Below are positions 8,760 to 16,632 of a DNA stretch of 21,919 nt, piece by piece (the first letter of the stretch is position 1; every line of letters begins with the position of its first letter). The translations under genes were made by a program, and so were the position numbers. The notes under the pieces are model-generated. The model was given only the letters and a program-made list of their open reading frames with translations, had not been told where the DNA came from and did not search any database. This DNA comes from an uncultured Prevotella sp. GTDB lineage: Bacteria; Bacteroidota; Bacteroidia; Bacteroidales; Bacteroidaceae. The stretch covers positions 1 through 21,919 of the forward strand of contig CAAFRM010000052.1 of NCBI GenBank assembly GCA_900765465.1. The letters are read 5' to 3'.

Positions 8760-9464
8760 ATGGATTTTAGTTCGATACAAGATATTGACTTTCAGATACT
8801 GCAGTGGTTCAACGGCAGTAACAATGTGATTCTCGACCAGTTGGTGATGGCACTTACTTCGGGTTTCACCTGGATACCGCTCTATCTTGTACTCTTTATC
8901 ATCGTGATGCGCAATAATGAGACAATCGGGCAGATTGGTCTTATTGTAGGCTGCGCATTCCTGTGCATCCTTTTTGCCGATGGCATTGCCGAGGGAATCA
9001 TCAAACCGCTTGCGGCTAGATGGCGACCTTCCAACGATCCGCTGGTAAAATATTCCGTACAGGTAGTGGATAATCTTCGTCTGAAGGACTACAGTTTCTG
9101 TTCGGCGCATGCAGCCAACACCATGGCGATAGCCGTGTTCTTCTCGCTGCTTGTAAGGAGCAGGATGCTCACCTTCACCCTGATAGCGTGGTCGCTGGTG
9201 AACTGCTGGACCCGTCTCTATCTGGGCGTTCATTATCCGCTGGACATCGTTTGCGGCATGCTGTTGGGCATGGTGGTTGGTACATTGGTATATCTTTTCT
9301 TCCATCGTATGTACCGGCGTATGTCACCGGAAATCAAGTATGTTTCGAATCAATATACCAGTACGGGATATGATTGCGATGACATCGATATGATTATGAC
9401 CGTTCTGATGCTCACCCTCGTATATGTCATCCTGCGTGCCGTCGTTCTGATGACGGGATTATAG
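8760..9464 (+). CDS. PAP2-family membrane phosphatase
   Basis: Type 2 phosphatidic acid phosphatase superfamily enzymes remove phosphate from lipid or undecaprenyl (pyro)phosphates at the membrane. All three catalytic motifs are readable: K82-x6-R89-P90 (KPLAARWRP), S115-A116-H117 (the SxH motif, here SAH instead of the common SGH), and R152-x5-H158-x3-D162 (RLYLGVHYPLD). About five hydrophobic segments surround them. An extra hydrophobic segment forms the C-terminal end (about 210-231) after a polar loop (about 187-206) with several D and Y residues. The gene follows the Bat cluster by 72 bp and precedes queA. An undecaprenyl diphosphate or lipid phosphatase role is plausible, but substrate cannot be told from sequence. 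Confidence 0.88.
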   Translation: MDFSSIQDIDFQILQWFNGSNNVILDQLVMALTSGFTWIPLYLVLFIIVMRNNETIGQIGLIVGCAFLCILFADGIAEGIIKPLAARWRPSNDPLVKYSVQVVDNLRLKDYSFCSAHAANTMAIAVFFSLLVRSRMLTFTLIAWSLVNCWTRLYLGVHYPLDIVCGMLLGMVVGTLVYLFFHRMYRRMSPEIKYVSNQYTSTGYDCDDIDMIMTVLMLTLVYVILRAVVLMTGL

Positions 9465-9494
9465 TAGTATAATAGCCTTTTCTGAAAAAAGGAA

Positions 9495-9540
9495 AATCAT
9501 AAAGTTCAAAGTTCAAAGCTCAAAGTTCAAAGTAAAATAA
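9495..9540 (+). repeat. TTCAAAG-rich dispersed repeat, copy 2
   Basis: This is the second copy of the roughly 45-bp element at 996-1040. It begins AATCATAAAGTTCAA and continues as TTCAAAG/CTCAAAG heptamers, with only a handful of differences and one extra A. It ends exactly at the ATG of queA, so it forms the whole region in which a ribosome would bind. Confidence 0.7.
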
Positions 9541-10814
9541 TGGATACAAAACATATTAAGATAAGTGATTATAATTACGATTTGCCAGATGAGCGCATCG
9601 CCAAGTTTCCTATCTCACAGCGCGACCACAGTAAACTGCTGGTCTATAAGCATGGCGAGGTAAGCGACGATGTATTCTTCCATCTTCCCGACTATCTGCC
9701 AAAGGGTGCCATGATGGTATTCAATAATACCAAGGTAATCCAGGCGCGCATGCATTTCCGCAAGGAGACGGGAGCCCTCATCGAGGTGTTCCTGATGGAG
9801 CCCGCTGCACCTACCGACTATGAGCTGATGTTCCAGACTTCGGGTCACTGCTCATGGCTCTGTATGATTGGTAACCTGAAGAAATGGAAAGAGGGAAGCC
9901 TGAAGCGCGACTTCGAGATCAAGGGTCATCAGCTTACCCTCTCTGCTACCATGCGACGTGGAGATGCCCTCAGCACAGAGGCTTCAGAGATGGTAGCCAA
10001 GGGCGGAGGCACCAACTACTGGGTGGATTTCGACTGGGACAACGAGCATGTTTCCTTTGCCGAGATTCTCGAAGCAGTGGGAGAGTTGCCTATCCCTCCT
10101 TATCTGAACCGCAAGACAGAAGAAAGTGACAAGACCACTTATCAGACCGTATATTCCAAGATCAAGGGTAGTGTGGCTGCCCCAACAGCCGGTCTGCATT
10201 TCACCGATGCGGTGCTCCAGGACCTGGATGCGCATGGCATCGACCGTGAAGAGGTAACCCTTCATGTAGGAGCGGGAACCTTCAAGCCGGTGAAGAGTCT
10301 TGAGATAGAAGGTCATCAGATGCATACCGAATATATCGTGGTTCATCGTCGCAGTCTGGAGAAGCTCATCCAGCACGAGTGCCAGGTCATCGCCGTGGGA
10401 ACCACCAGTGTGCGCACCATCGAGAGTCTCTACTATATGGGTGTGCATCTCATCAATCATCCTGAGGCAAGTGAAGAGGATCTGCACGTTAACCAGTGGG
10501 ATCCTTACGAGCTGTCGGCAGATGGCAATCTGGTGGATGACATCACTCCGGTGCAGGCTATCCAGGCAATCGTCGATTATCTCGACCGCAACGGATTGGA
10601 AGCCCTTCATTCCAGCACGCAGATCATCATCGCTCCAGGTTATACCTATAAGATAGTGAAGATGCTGGTAACCAATTTCCATCAGCCTCAGAGCACCCTG
10701 CTTCTCCTGGTGAGTGCCTTCCTGCATGGTGATTGGAAGAAGGTATATGATTATGCCCTCTCTCATGATTTCCGATTCCTGAGCTACGGAGATTCCTCCC
10801 TGCTCATCCCGTAA
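9540..10814 (+). CDS. queA: S-adenosylmethionine:tRNA ribosyltransferase-isomerase QueA
   Basis: QueA transfers and isomerises the ribosyl group of S-adenosylmethionine onto 7-aminomethyl-7-deazaguanine in tRNA, forming epoxyqueuosine at the wobble position. Family motifs are clear: the N-terminal YDLPDERIAKFPISQRDHSKLL, FNNTKVIQARM, GELPIPPYLNR, the PTAGLHFT block, HVGAGTFKPV, VGTTSVRTIES and the C-terminal NFHQPQSTLLLLVSAF. At 424 residues it is longer than the about 345-350 residues of many proteobacterial QueA proteins. The extra length is mainly in the middle, which is usual in Bacteroidetes. The ATG at 9540 is chosen because DTKHIKISDYNYDLP matches the family start; it lies directly after a TTCAAAG repeat. 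Confidence 0.96.
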   Translation: MDTKHIKISDYNYDLPDERIAKFPISQRDHSKLLVYKHGEVSDDVFFHLPDYLPKGAMMVFNNTKVIQARMHFRKETGALIEVFLMEPAAPTDYELMFQTSGHCSWLCMIGNLKKWKEGSLKRDFEIKGHQLTLSATMRRGDALSTEASEMVAKGGGTNYWVDFDWDNEHVSFAEILEAVGELPIPPYLNRKTEESDKTTYQTVYSKIKGSVAAPTAGLHFTDAVLQDLDAHGIDREEVTLHVGAGTFKPVKSLEIEGHQMHTEYIVVHRRSLEKLIQHECQVIAVGTTSVRTIESLYYMGVHLINHPEASEEDLHVNQWDPYELSADGNLVDDITPVQAIQAIVDYLDRNGLEALHSSTQIIIAPGYTYKIVKMLVTNFHQPQSTLLLLVSAFLHGDWKKVYDYALSHDFRFLSYGDSSLLIP

Positions 10815-10848
10815 CTTGATTTAAAAGTTATAAATGAAAATGTAATGT

Positions 10849-10869
10849 CGCCCTGAAAGGGCAAAAGCT
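10849..10869. repeat. REP-like palindromic repeat, third copy
   Basis: The unit GCCCTGAAAGGGC with the AAAAGCT extension is repeated here, identical to the copy at 5241-5261. As there, it lies about 20-25 bp before a start codon (ABC-F gene at 10894). GCCCT and AGGGC pair around GAA. Confidence 0.7.
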
Positions 10870-10893
10870 TCAATAATATAAAAAAACAAATAG

Positions 10894-12864
10894 ATGATTT
10901 CAGTAGAAGGACTGAAAGTAGAGTTTGGCGTAAAGCCACTTTTCAATGATGTAAGTTTCGTAATCAACGACCGCGACCGTATTGCCCTGGTAGGTAAGAA
11001 CGGTGCCGGTAAATCTACGATGCTGAAGATTCTCTGTGGCTTGCAGAAGCCAACCTCCGGCGTAGTGGCTATCCCTAACGAAACCACCATCGGCTACCTG
11101 CCTCAGGTGATGAAACTGCAGGATGATACCACCGTGAAGCAGGAAACCCGCAAGGCTTTCGCCCACAATACCGAGATGAAGGCGCGCCTCGACAAGATGC
11201 AGCAGGAAATGGCTGACCGCACCGACTACGAGAGCGAGAGCTATGCGCAGCTCGTGGAGAAATTCACCCAGGAACATGATCGCTATATGATGATGGGCGG
11301 TGAAAACTATGAGGCGGAAATAGAGCGCACGCTGAGCGGTCTGGGTTTCACCCGTGAAGACTTCGACCGTCCTACCCGGGAGTTCTCTGGTGGATGGCGT
11401 ATGCGTATCGAGCTGGCAAAGATCCTGCTCCAGAAGCCGGATGTACTCCTCCTCGATGAGCCGACCAACCATCTTGATATCGAGAGTATCCAGTGGCTGG
11501 AGCAGTTCCTGGCGCAGAGTGCCAAGGCGGTGGTGCTGGTAAGTCACGACCGTGCCTTTATCAATAATGTAACCAACCGCACCCTGGAGATTACCTGCGG
11601 AAGGGTAGAGGATTACAAGGTGAAATACGACGAGTATGTGGTACTTCGTGCCGAGCGCCGTGAGCAGCAGCTCCGCGCCTACGAGAACCAGCAGAAGGAA
11701 ATAGCCGATATCAAGGACTTCATCGAGCGTTTCCGCTATAAGCCAACCAAGGCAGTGCAGGTGCAGAGCCGCATCAAGCAGTTGGAGAAAATCGTTCCTA
11801 TCGAGGTGGATGAGGTGGATACCAAGCAGATGCATCTCAAGTTCCCTCCTTGTCTCCGTAGCGGCGATTATCCGGTCATCTGCGATGAGGTGAGAAAGGA
11901 TTATGGCGAGCATACCGTCTTCGACCATGTGAACCTTACCATCAAGCGTGGCGAGAAAGTGGCGTTCGTAGGTAAGAACGGCGAGGGTAAATCTACCCTG
12001 GTGAAGTGTATCATGGGCGAGATTCCTTTTACGGGCAATCTCAAGATAGGTCATAACGTGCAGATTGGTTATTTCGCACAGAACCAGGCACAGCTACTCG
12101 ATGAGAACCTTACCATCTTCCAGACCATCGACAATGTGGCTACTGGTGAGATGCGCCTCAAGGTGAACGATCTGCTGGGTGCCTTTATGTTTGGTGGCGA
12201 AACTTCCGAAAAGTATGTCAAGGTGCTGAGTGGAGGAGAGCGCAGTCGTCTGGCGATGATCAAGCTCCTGCTCGAACCGGTGAATCTCCTGATTCTCGAT
12301 GAGCCTACCAACCATCTCGATATGCAGTCGAAGGATGTGTTGAAGGAAGCCATCAAGGCATTCGACGGCACCGCTATCATCGTGAGCCACGACCGTGAGT
12401 TCCTCGACGGACTGGTAGATAAGGTATATGAGTTCGCCGGTGGCAAGGTACGTGAGCATCTGGGCGGCATCTACGATTATCTCCGTGCCCACAATGCCGA
12501 GAGCATCAGTCAGGCACTGGCGAATCAGGTCGGAAGTCAGAATATGTCATCTGCCGGATCTCCATCCTCTTCATCATCATCTGCGGAATCTTCCGAAGTA
12601 TCCTCCGGAAAGCTTAGCTATGCCGAGCACAAGGAGCAGCAGAAGAAGATACGCAAGGCTGAGAAGGCGGTGAAGGAATGCGAGACGAAGATTGAAAAGC
12701 TCGAAACCCGCAAGGCAGAGATCGATGCCCTCCTGATGAAGCCTGAGAATGCTACGAATATGGAACTCGTTACCGAATATACCGAGCTGATGAAGAGCCT
12801 GGATGAGGAAAACGAGAACTGGATGATGCTCTCCGAAGAGCTGGAGGAAATCAAGAATTCATAG
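10894..12864 (+). CDS. ABC-F family ATP-binding protein
   Basis: ABC-F proteins carry two ABC ATPase domains on one chain, lack membrane segments and act on the ribosome or in translation-related processes. Domain 1 has Walker A GKNGAGKST at residues 34-42, signature SGGWRMR and Walker B LLLDEPTNHLD. Domain 2 has Walker A GKNGEGKST at 360-368, signature SGGERSR and LILDEPTNHLD. Between them is the basic linker with RFRYKPTKAVQVQSRIKQLEK, which is diagnostic for ABC-F. A Ser-rich spacer (about 550-570) leads to a C-terminal coiled coil (about 575-655), as in Uup-type members. At 656 residues the length is normal. Nothing distinguishes a resistance-type ABC-F; a housekeeping role is more likely given the context. 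Confidence 0.94.
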   Translation: MISVEGLKVEFGVKPLFNDVSFVINDRDRIALVGKNGAGKSTMLKILCGLQKPTSGVVAIPNETTIGYLPQVMKLQDDTTVKQETRKAFAHNTEMKARLDKMQQEMADRTDYESESYAQLVEKFTQEHDRYMMMGGENYEAEIERTLSGLGFTREDFDRPTREFSGGWRMRIELAKILLQKPDVLLLDEPTNHLDIESIQWLEQFLAQSAKAVVLVSHDRAFINNVTNRTLEITCGRVEDYKVKYDEYVVLRAERREQQLRAYENQQKEIADIKDFIERFRYKPTKAVQVQSRIKQLEKIVPIEVDEVDTKQMHLKFPPCLRSGDYPVICDEVRKDYGEHTVFDHVNLTIKRGEKVAFVGKNGEGKSTLVKCIMGEIPFTGNLKIGHNVQIGYFAQNQAQLLDENLTIFQTIDNVATGEMRLKVNDLLGAFMFGGETSEKYVKVLSGGERSRLAMIKLLLEPVNLLILDEPTNHLDMQSKDVLKEAIKAFDGTAIIVSHDREFLDGLVDKVYEFAGGKVREHLGGIYDYLRAHNAESISQALANQVGSQNMSSAGSPSSSSSSAESSEVSSGKLSYAEHKEQQKKIRKAEKAVKECETKIEKLETRKAEIDALLMKPENATNMELVTEYTELMKSLDEENENWMMLSEELEEIKNS

Positions 12865-12890
12865 TTAAAACAATAATAAATAACGAGAAA

Positions 12891-14924
12891 ATGAAAATGA
12901 AGTACATCCTTCCGATGATGATGCTCGCAGCCATGCCTTTGGCTGCTGATGCTCAGAACAAGTCGGGACTTGTCATGAGCAATCTTGACAAGACAGCAAA
13001 GCCTGCTGATGATTTCTATCAGTTTGCTACCGGTGGCTGGCAGAAGAACAATCCGCTGCCTGCTGCCTACAGCCGTTATGGTAGTTTCGATCAGTTGGCT
13101 GAGAACAGCAACAAGCGTATCAACTCTATTCTTGATGAACTCAAGAAGAAGACCTACAAGGCAGGAACCATCGAGCAGAAGCTTTCCGACTTCTATAAGT
13201 TGGCGCTCGACATCGACCGCCGCAACAAGGAGGGCATTGCTCCCGTAAAGCCTCTCCTCGACGAGATTGCTACTGCCAAGACCAAGGCTGAGCTCCAGAA
13301 CTTGCAGGTGAAGTATGCCATGCAGGGCTTGGGCGTAGGTTTCGGTACCGGTTTCGGTGCTGATGAGAAGAACGTTACCATGAACATCTACAATGTGATG
13401 CAGGGTGGCTTGACTCTCGGTTCCAAGGATTACTACCTCAACAACGATGCTGCTACCGTAGCCATCCGTGAGGCATTCAAGACTTACGTAGCAAAGATGT
13501 TCCAGCTCTATGGCTTCTCTGCTGCTGATGCTGCCCAGAAGGCACAGAAGGTATTCCTCCACGAGACCAGTCTTGCTACTATCTCCAAGAGCCGTACCGA
13601 ACTCCGTGACCCACAGGCTAACTACAACAAGATGAGCCTGAAGCAGTTTAAGGAGAATTATCCAAACATTCCTCTCGAAGCATTGGCTAACGGCGAGGGC
13701 ATCAAGAGCGAGTATATCCAGGAGATGATTGTAGGTCAGCCTGCATTCATGGCTGGTTACGACAAGATTACTGCTGCTGAGGATGCTGAGACCTTGAAGG
13801 CTTTGATGGAGTGGAGTGTCATCGGCAGCTCTTCTGCTTATCTCACCGATGAGATCCGTGAGGCAAACTTCGATTTCTTCGGCAAGACCATGAGCGGCAG
13901 AAAGGAAGACCATCCATTGTGGAAGCGTGCTACTTCTCAGGTAGATGCTCAGATGGGTGAGGCACTCGGCAGAATCTACTGCAAGAAGTTCTTCCCAGAG
14001 TCATCCAAGAAGATGATGGAGACTTTGGTCAAGAATCTCCAGGTGAGTCTCGGTCAGCGTATCGACGCTCAGGAGTGGATGAGTGCAGAGACCAAGGCTG
14101 CTGCCCACAATAAGCTCGATAAGTTCTATGTCAAGATTGGTTATCCTAACCAGTGGACTGACTATAGCAAACTTACCATCGATCCATCCAAGAGTTTCTA
14201 TGAGAACGTGATGGCCTGCCGTCAGTTCCGCAACAATAAGGAGATTGCAGAGAAGGCTGGTAAGCCAGTCAACAGAGACGAGTGGTATATGACTCCTCAG
14301 ACTGTGAATGCTTACTATAATCCTACCACCAACGAGATCTGCTTCCCAGCAGGTATCCTTCAGTATCCATTCTTTGATGCCAAGGCAGACGCGGCATTCA
14401 ACTATGGTGCTATCGGTGTAGTGATTGGTCATGAGATGACTCACGGTTTCGACGATCAGGGTCGCCAGTATGATGCCAGCGGTAACCTGAAGGATTGGTG
14501 GACCGCTGCTGATGCTGAGGGCTTCAACAAGCGTGCCGATATGTATGCTGATTTCTTCAGCAACATCAAGGTATTGCCTGATCTGAATGCCAACGGTCGC
14601 TTTACATTGGGTGAGAACCTTGCCGACCACGGTGGTTTGATGGTATCTTTCAATGCATTCAAGAATGCGACAGCCAAGAAGCCATTGAAGAACAAGGATG
14701 GCTTTACTGCTGATCAGCGTTTCTTCCTTGCCTACGCAGGTGTATGGGGTCAGAACATCACCGAGAAGGAGATTCGCAACCGTGTGAAGAACGATCCTCA
14801 TGCACTTGGCAAGTGGCGTGTAGATGGTGCTCTTCCTCACATTGATGCCTGGTATGAGGCATTCGGTGTCAAGCAGGGCGACAAGATGTTCATTCCTAAG
14901 AATGAGCGTCTGGAGCTTTGGTAA
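12891..14924 (+). CDS. pepO: secreted M13-family zinc metallopeptidase (PepO/neprilysin-like)
   Basis: M13 peptidases are zinc-dependent endopeptidases of the neprilysin type. Residues 1-21 form a signal peptide ending MPLAADAQ. The N-terminal half begins with the family block PADDFYQFATGGWQKNNPLP. The zinc site is intact: H514-E515-M-T-H518 within VIGHEMTHGFDDQGRQYD, and the third ligand E575 in ENLADHGG, with D579 completing the motif. NAYYNPTTNEICFPAGILQ, just before the zinc site, is the conserved substrate-binding block. The length of 677 residues is normal. The protein ends RLELW, where many relatives end in C-x-V-W; lacking the cysteine is common in bacterial members. The gene starts 26 bp after the ABC-F gene and is closed by the terminator at 14985. 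A periplasmic or exported location is inferred from the signal peptide. Confidence 0.95.
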   Translation: MKMKYILPMMMLAAMPLAADAQNKSGLVMSNLDKTAKPADDFYQFATGGWQKNNPLPAAYSRYGSFDQLAENSNKRINSILDELKKKTYKAGTIEQKLSDFYKLALDIDRRNKEGIAPVKPLLDEIATAKTKAELQNLQVKYAMQGLGVGFGTGFGADEKNVTMNIYNVMQGGLTLGSKDYYLNNDAATVAIREAFKTYVAKMFQLYGFSAADAAQKAQKVFLHETSLATISKSRTELRDPQANYNKMSLKQFKENYPNIPLEALANGEGIKSEYIQEMIVGQPAFMAGYDKITAAEDAETLKALMEWSVIGSSSAYLTDEIREANFDFFGKTMSGRKEDHPLWKRATSQVDAQMGEALGRIYCKKFFPESSKKMMETLVKNLQVSLGQRIDAQEWMSAETKAAAHNKLDKFYVKIGYPNQWTDYSKLTIDPSKSFYENVMACRQFRNNKEIAEKAGKPVNRDEWYMTPQTVNAYYNPTTNEICFPAGILQYPFFDAKADAAFNYGAIGVVIGHEMTHGFDDQGRQYDASGNLKDWWTAADAEGFNKRADMYADFFSNIKVLPDLNANGRFTLGENLADHGGLMVSFNAFKNATAKKPLKNKDGFTADQRFFLAYAGVWGQNITEKEIRNRVKNDPHALGKWRVDGALPHIDAWYEAFGVKQGDKMFIPKNERLELW

Positions 14925-14984
14925 AGATCAAATATCCTATCCCGTTAGTTTTTAAAGCTTTAAAGGGATAAGAATGAAATATGT

Positions 14985-15022
14985 AAAAGGCTGCGTTACT
15001 TTGTGGTGACGCAGCCTTTTTT
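14985..15022. terminator. intrinsic terminator, probably bidirectional
   Basis: AAAAGGCTGCGTTAC (14985-14999) pairs with GTGACGCAGCCTTTT (15006-15020) in a 15-bp stem with one G-T pair and a six-base loop, followed by a run of Ts (15017-15022). The A-rich left arm supplies Us in the opposite direction. It ends the + strand genes after pepO, and its edge touches the stop codon of the brxL relic on the - strand. Confidence 0.9.
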
Positions 15023-15766
15023 CATACGTTTTTATTCTTCATGAATGTTGCCGTAAACTCCTTACACTTACGCATATCCTGTTTCGATGATGCAATAGAG
15101 TAGGGACTATATTTTTCAAACATATCAAGACCACGTCCTAATGTAATGGTCCATCCTGTATCTGTTTTGATACATCTGTCATGGAAGTCTCTGAACTTGT
15201 ATGTAAACTCAATGCCATAAGAAGCAAGGTCGTCCTTGATGTCATCAAGCTTGTCTATCAGATCTGGAATTTTATCTTCCTCCTCGTTAGTGATGAGATT
15301 GAGTTTCAAGTCATCCACTGGACGTGTATTGATAAGCATCAGGGCAAACTCCATGAAGTTCTTGATTTGCCATGAAGCACGTATATATGGATCTTCAATG
15401 GTTATTTCCTTTGCTTCTCTCATATAAGGTGCAAATAACTTCTCATAACTTACGCCAGTTTTGTCCCATTCTGAATGACATACTCTTTTCTTGTAGAACA
15501 GATATGCGTGGACGTTTGGTTTTCGGTTCTTCTGTATGATCTTCAGTCGTAGTATGTACTTCAGTCGTTGTATGTTCTACTACCTGATTGCTCACCTTTT
15601 CCAGACTTTCGTTGATGATTTCTTCATCATCGCTGGCGCAATACTGCCCCAGCAGGTATTCCAACACGTAGGTAGGAACAGGCAGGCCTCCCTTCACGAA
15701 GAAAGCCAAATCCTTTCTTACCACCTTGCCTATAAAGGCATTCATTACTTTCTGTTGTAAATCCAT
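15022..15766 (-). pseudogene. brxL: brxL relic: BrxL N-terminus joined out of frame to a MIT C-terminal-like domain
   Basis: BrxL is the Lon-like AAA+ protein of BREX, normally around 650-700 residues or more. From the ATG at 15766, about 58 residues are typical BrxL N-terminus (MDLQQKVMNAFIGKVVRKDL, VPTYVLEYLLGQYCASDDEE). They run straight into a linker with a repeated HTTTE motif, and that frame stops at 15443. The -1-shifted frame carries WDKTGVSYEKLFAPYM, then the ORF beginning at 15423 with EITIEDPYIRASWQIKNFMEF. This resembles the MITD1 C-terminal (phospholipase D-like, MIT_C) domain, which I believe is attached to some BrxL-type proteins. The ATPase core (no Walker motifs anywhere) is missing and the two parts differ by one base in phase. 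The gene begins 12 bp after the pglZ relic. The N-terminal call is firm; the MIT_C call is moderate. Confidence 0.8.
15539..15574 (-). repeat. 18-bp tandem repeat in the brxL relic linker
   Basis: Two imperfect 18-bp units (15539-15556 and 15557-15574), each containing CTTCAGTCGT on the + strand, encode the HTTTE(V/D) repeats of the linker. It lies near the point where the ATPase core is missing. Confidence 0.6.
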
Positions 15767-15778
15767 ATGCAGTATTCC

Positions 15779-16604
15779 TTAAAAATCCTGTTCTATCATT
15801 GTATTGTTCTTCACTGTCTCACGTTCAAGAGGGTTCAGTTTGTCATCCACATCGTAGATTCTTAGCTGTAACATACTTGCATTGACAGATTTATTCAGAT
15901 TGAGTGTCACTTCAAACACACGATTGTTCAAGTTCGTTGCATCAGTGCTATTCAGTGTCACTTCCTTTTCCTGGGTTACAGGGGCGTCACCATTATAAAT
16001 ACAGCAAACCACCTTGCGCTCCATCACGGTTATGCTTACAGCTTCCGACTGTATCATCTGGAACTTCAATCGACTGCTTACCATATTCAGGTTGTGGCTC
16101 ATCAGCGCAACACCCACCTTTTCAGTCTTGTTTGTTCTCTTCTGCTGACTTCTTATCACAGGAATAATCATTTCCTGAAGCGAAGCACCACCATGAGCAA
16201 AGTTGTAGCCACCCGGTGCAGCCAGGCGGTTGGTTCCGATAGGTACTGCAACCTGCAAAGGAGTGGTACTCTTGATGGAAGATACCTTGTCAAGAGGAAA
16301 TTTTACAATATCCTCAAAACCATCGTTGCTGTCTGTGAGATAGTATCTTGTTTTCTTCTCGATAGCCGACTCCTTGATGCTATGCTTGTCCTTCTCCTCA
16401 AACTTCATATCATTATAGAGGAATCCATGATCAGCGGTGAGAAGCACATTTGCCACATTCCCATTAAACACCTTATATATAGTCGTCATTCCACTGCTTC
16501 ATTTCATCCAGTTCGTTCTGGATGATGTTCATCCTGTCGAAGATGAAGAGCACATGAAGTTGCGGATTGCGCTCGAAGTAATTGTATATTCTATCTTGTA
16601 CCAT
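15779..16604 (-). pseudogene. pglZ: pglZ relic: first 43 codons plus C-terminal third
   Basis: PglZ is the alkaline-phosphatase-superfamily protein essential in BREX, normally about 830-880 residues. An ATG at 16604 opens MVQDRIYNYFERNPQLHVLF, the characteristic PglZ N-terminus, which reads on to WNDDYI and stops at 16473 after 43 codons. The next expected residues, YKVF(D/N)G, continue in another frame through a short TA repeat. This would be restored by one more TA, so a slippage frameshift is likely. After only a few residues the second frame jumps to NVANVLLTADHGFLYNDM, the phosphatase-like metal-binding block (ADHG) near the last third of PglZ. It then runs about 220 residues to the normal end. 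Roughly 500 residues are missing. The C-terminal part alone could be translated from an ATG at 16489 (236 residues), but most of the catalytic domain is absent. Confidence 0.88.
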
Positions 16605-16632
16605 ATTCTTGAATGCTTTATAAATACAGATG

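Noticed and set aside
9476..9493. CCTTTT...AAAAGG between the PAP2 gene and queA as a terminator
   Set aside because: The stem is short and A/T-rich with no T tract after it on either strand; too weak to call.
10894..12864. ABC-F protein as an antibiotic-resistance determinant
   Set aside because: Its domain layout fits housekeeping Uup/EttA-like proteins, and neighbours are core genes; nothing points to ribosomal protection against drugs.
12618..13913. A 431-residue - strand frame spanning the ABC-F/pepO junction
   Set aside because: It lies opposite two well-supported genes and shows no recognisable domain.
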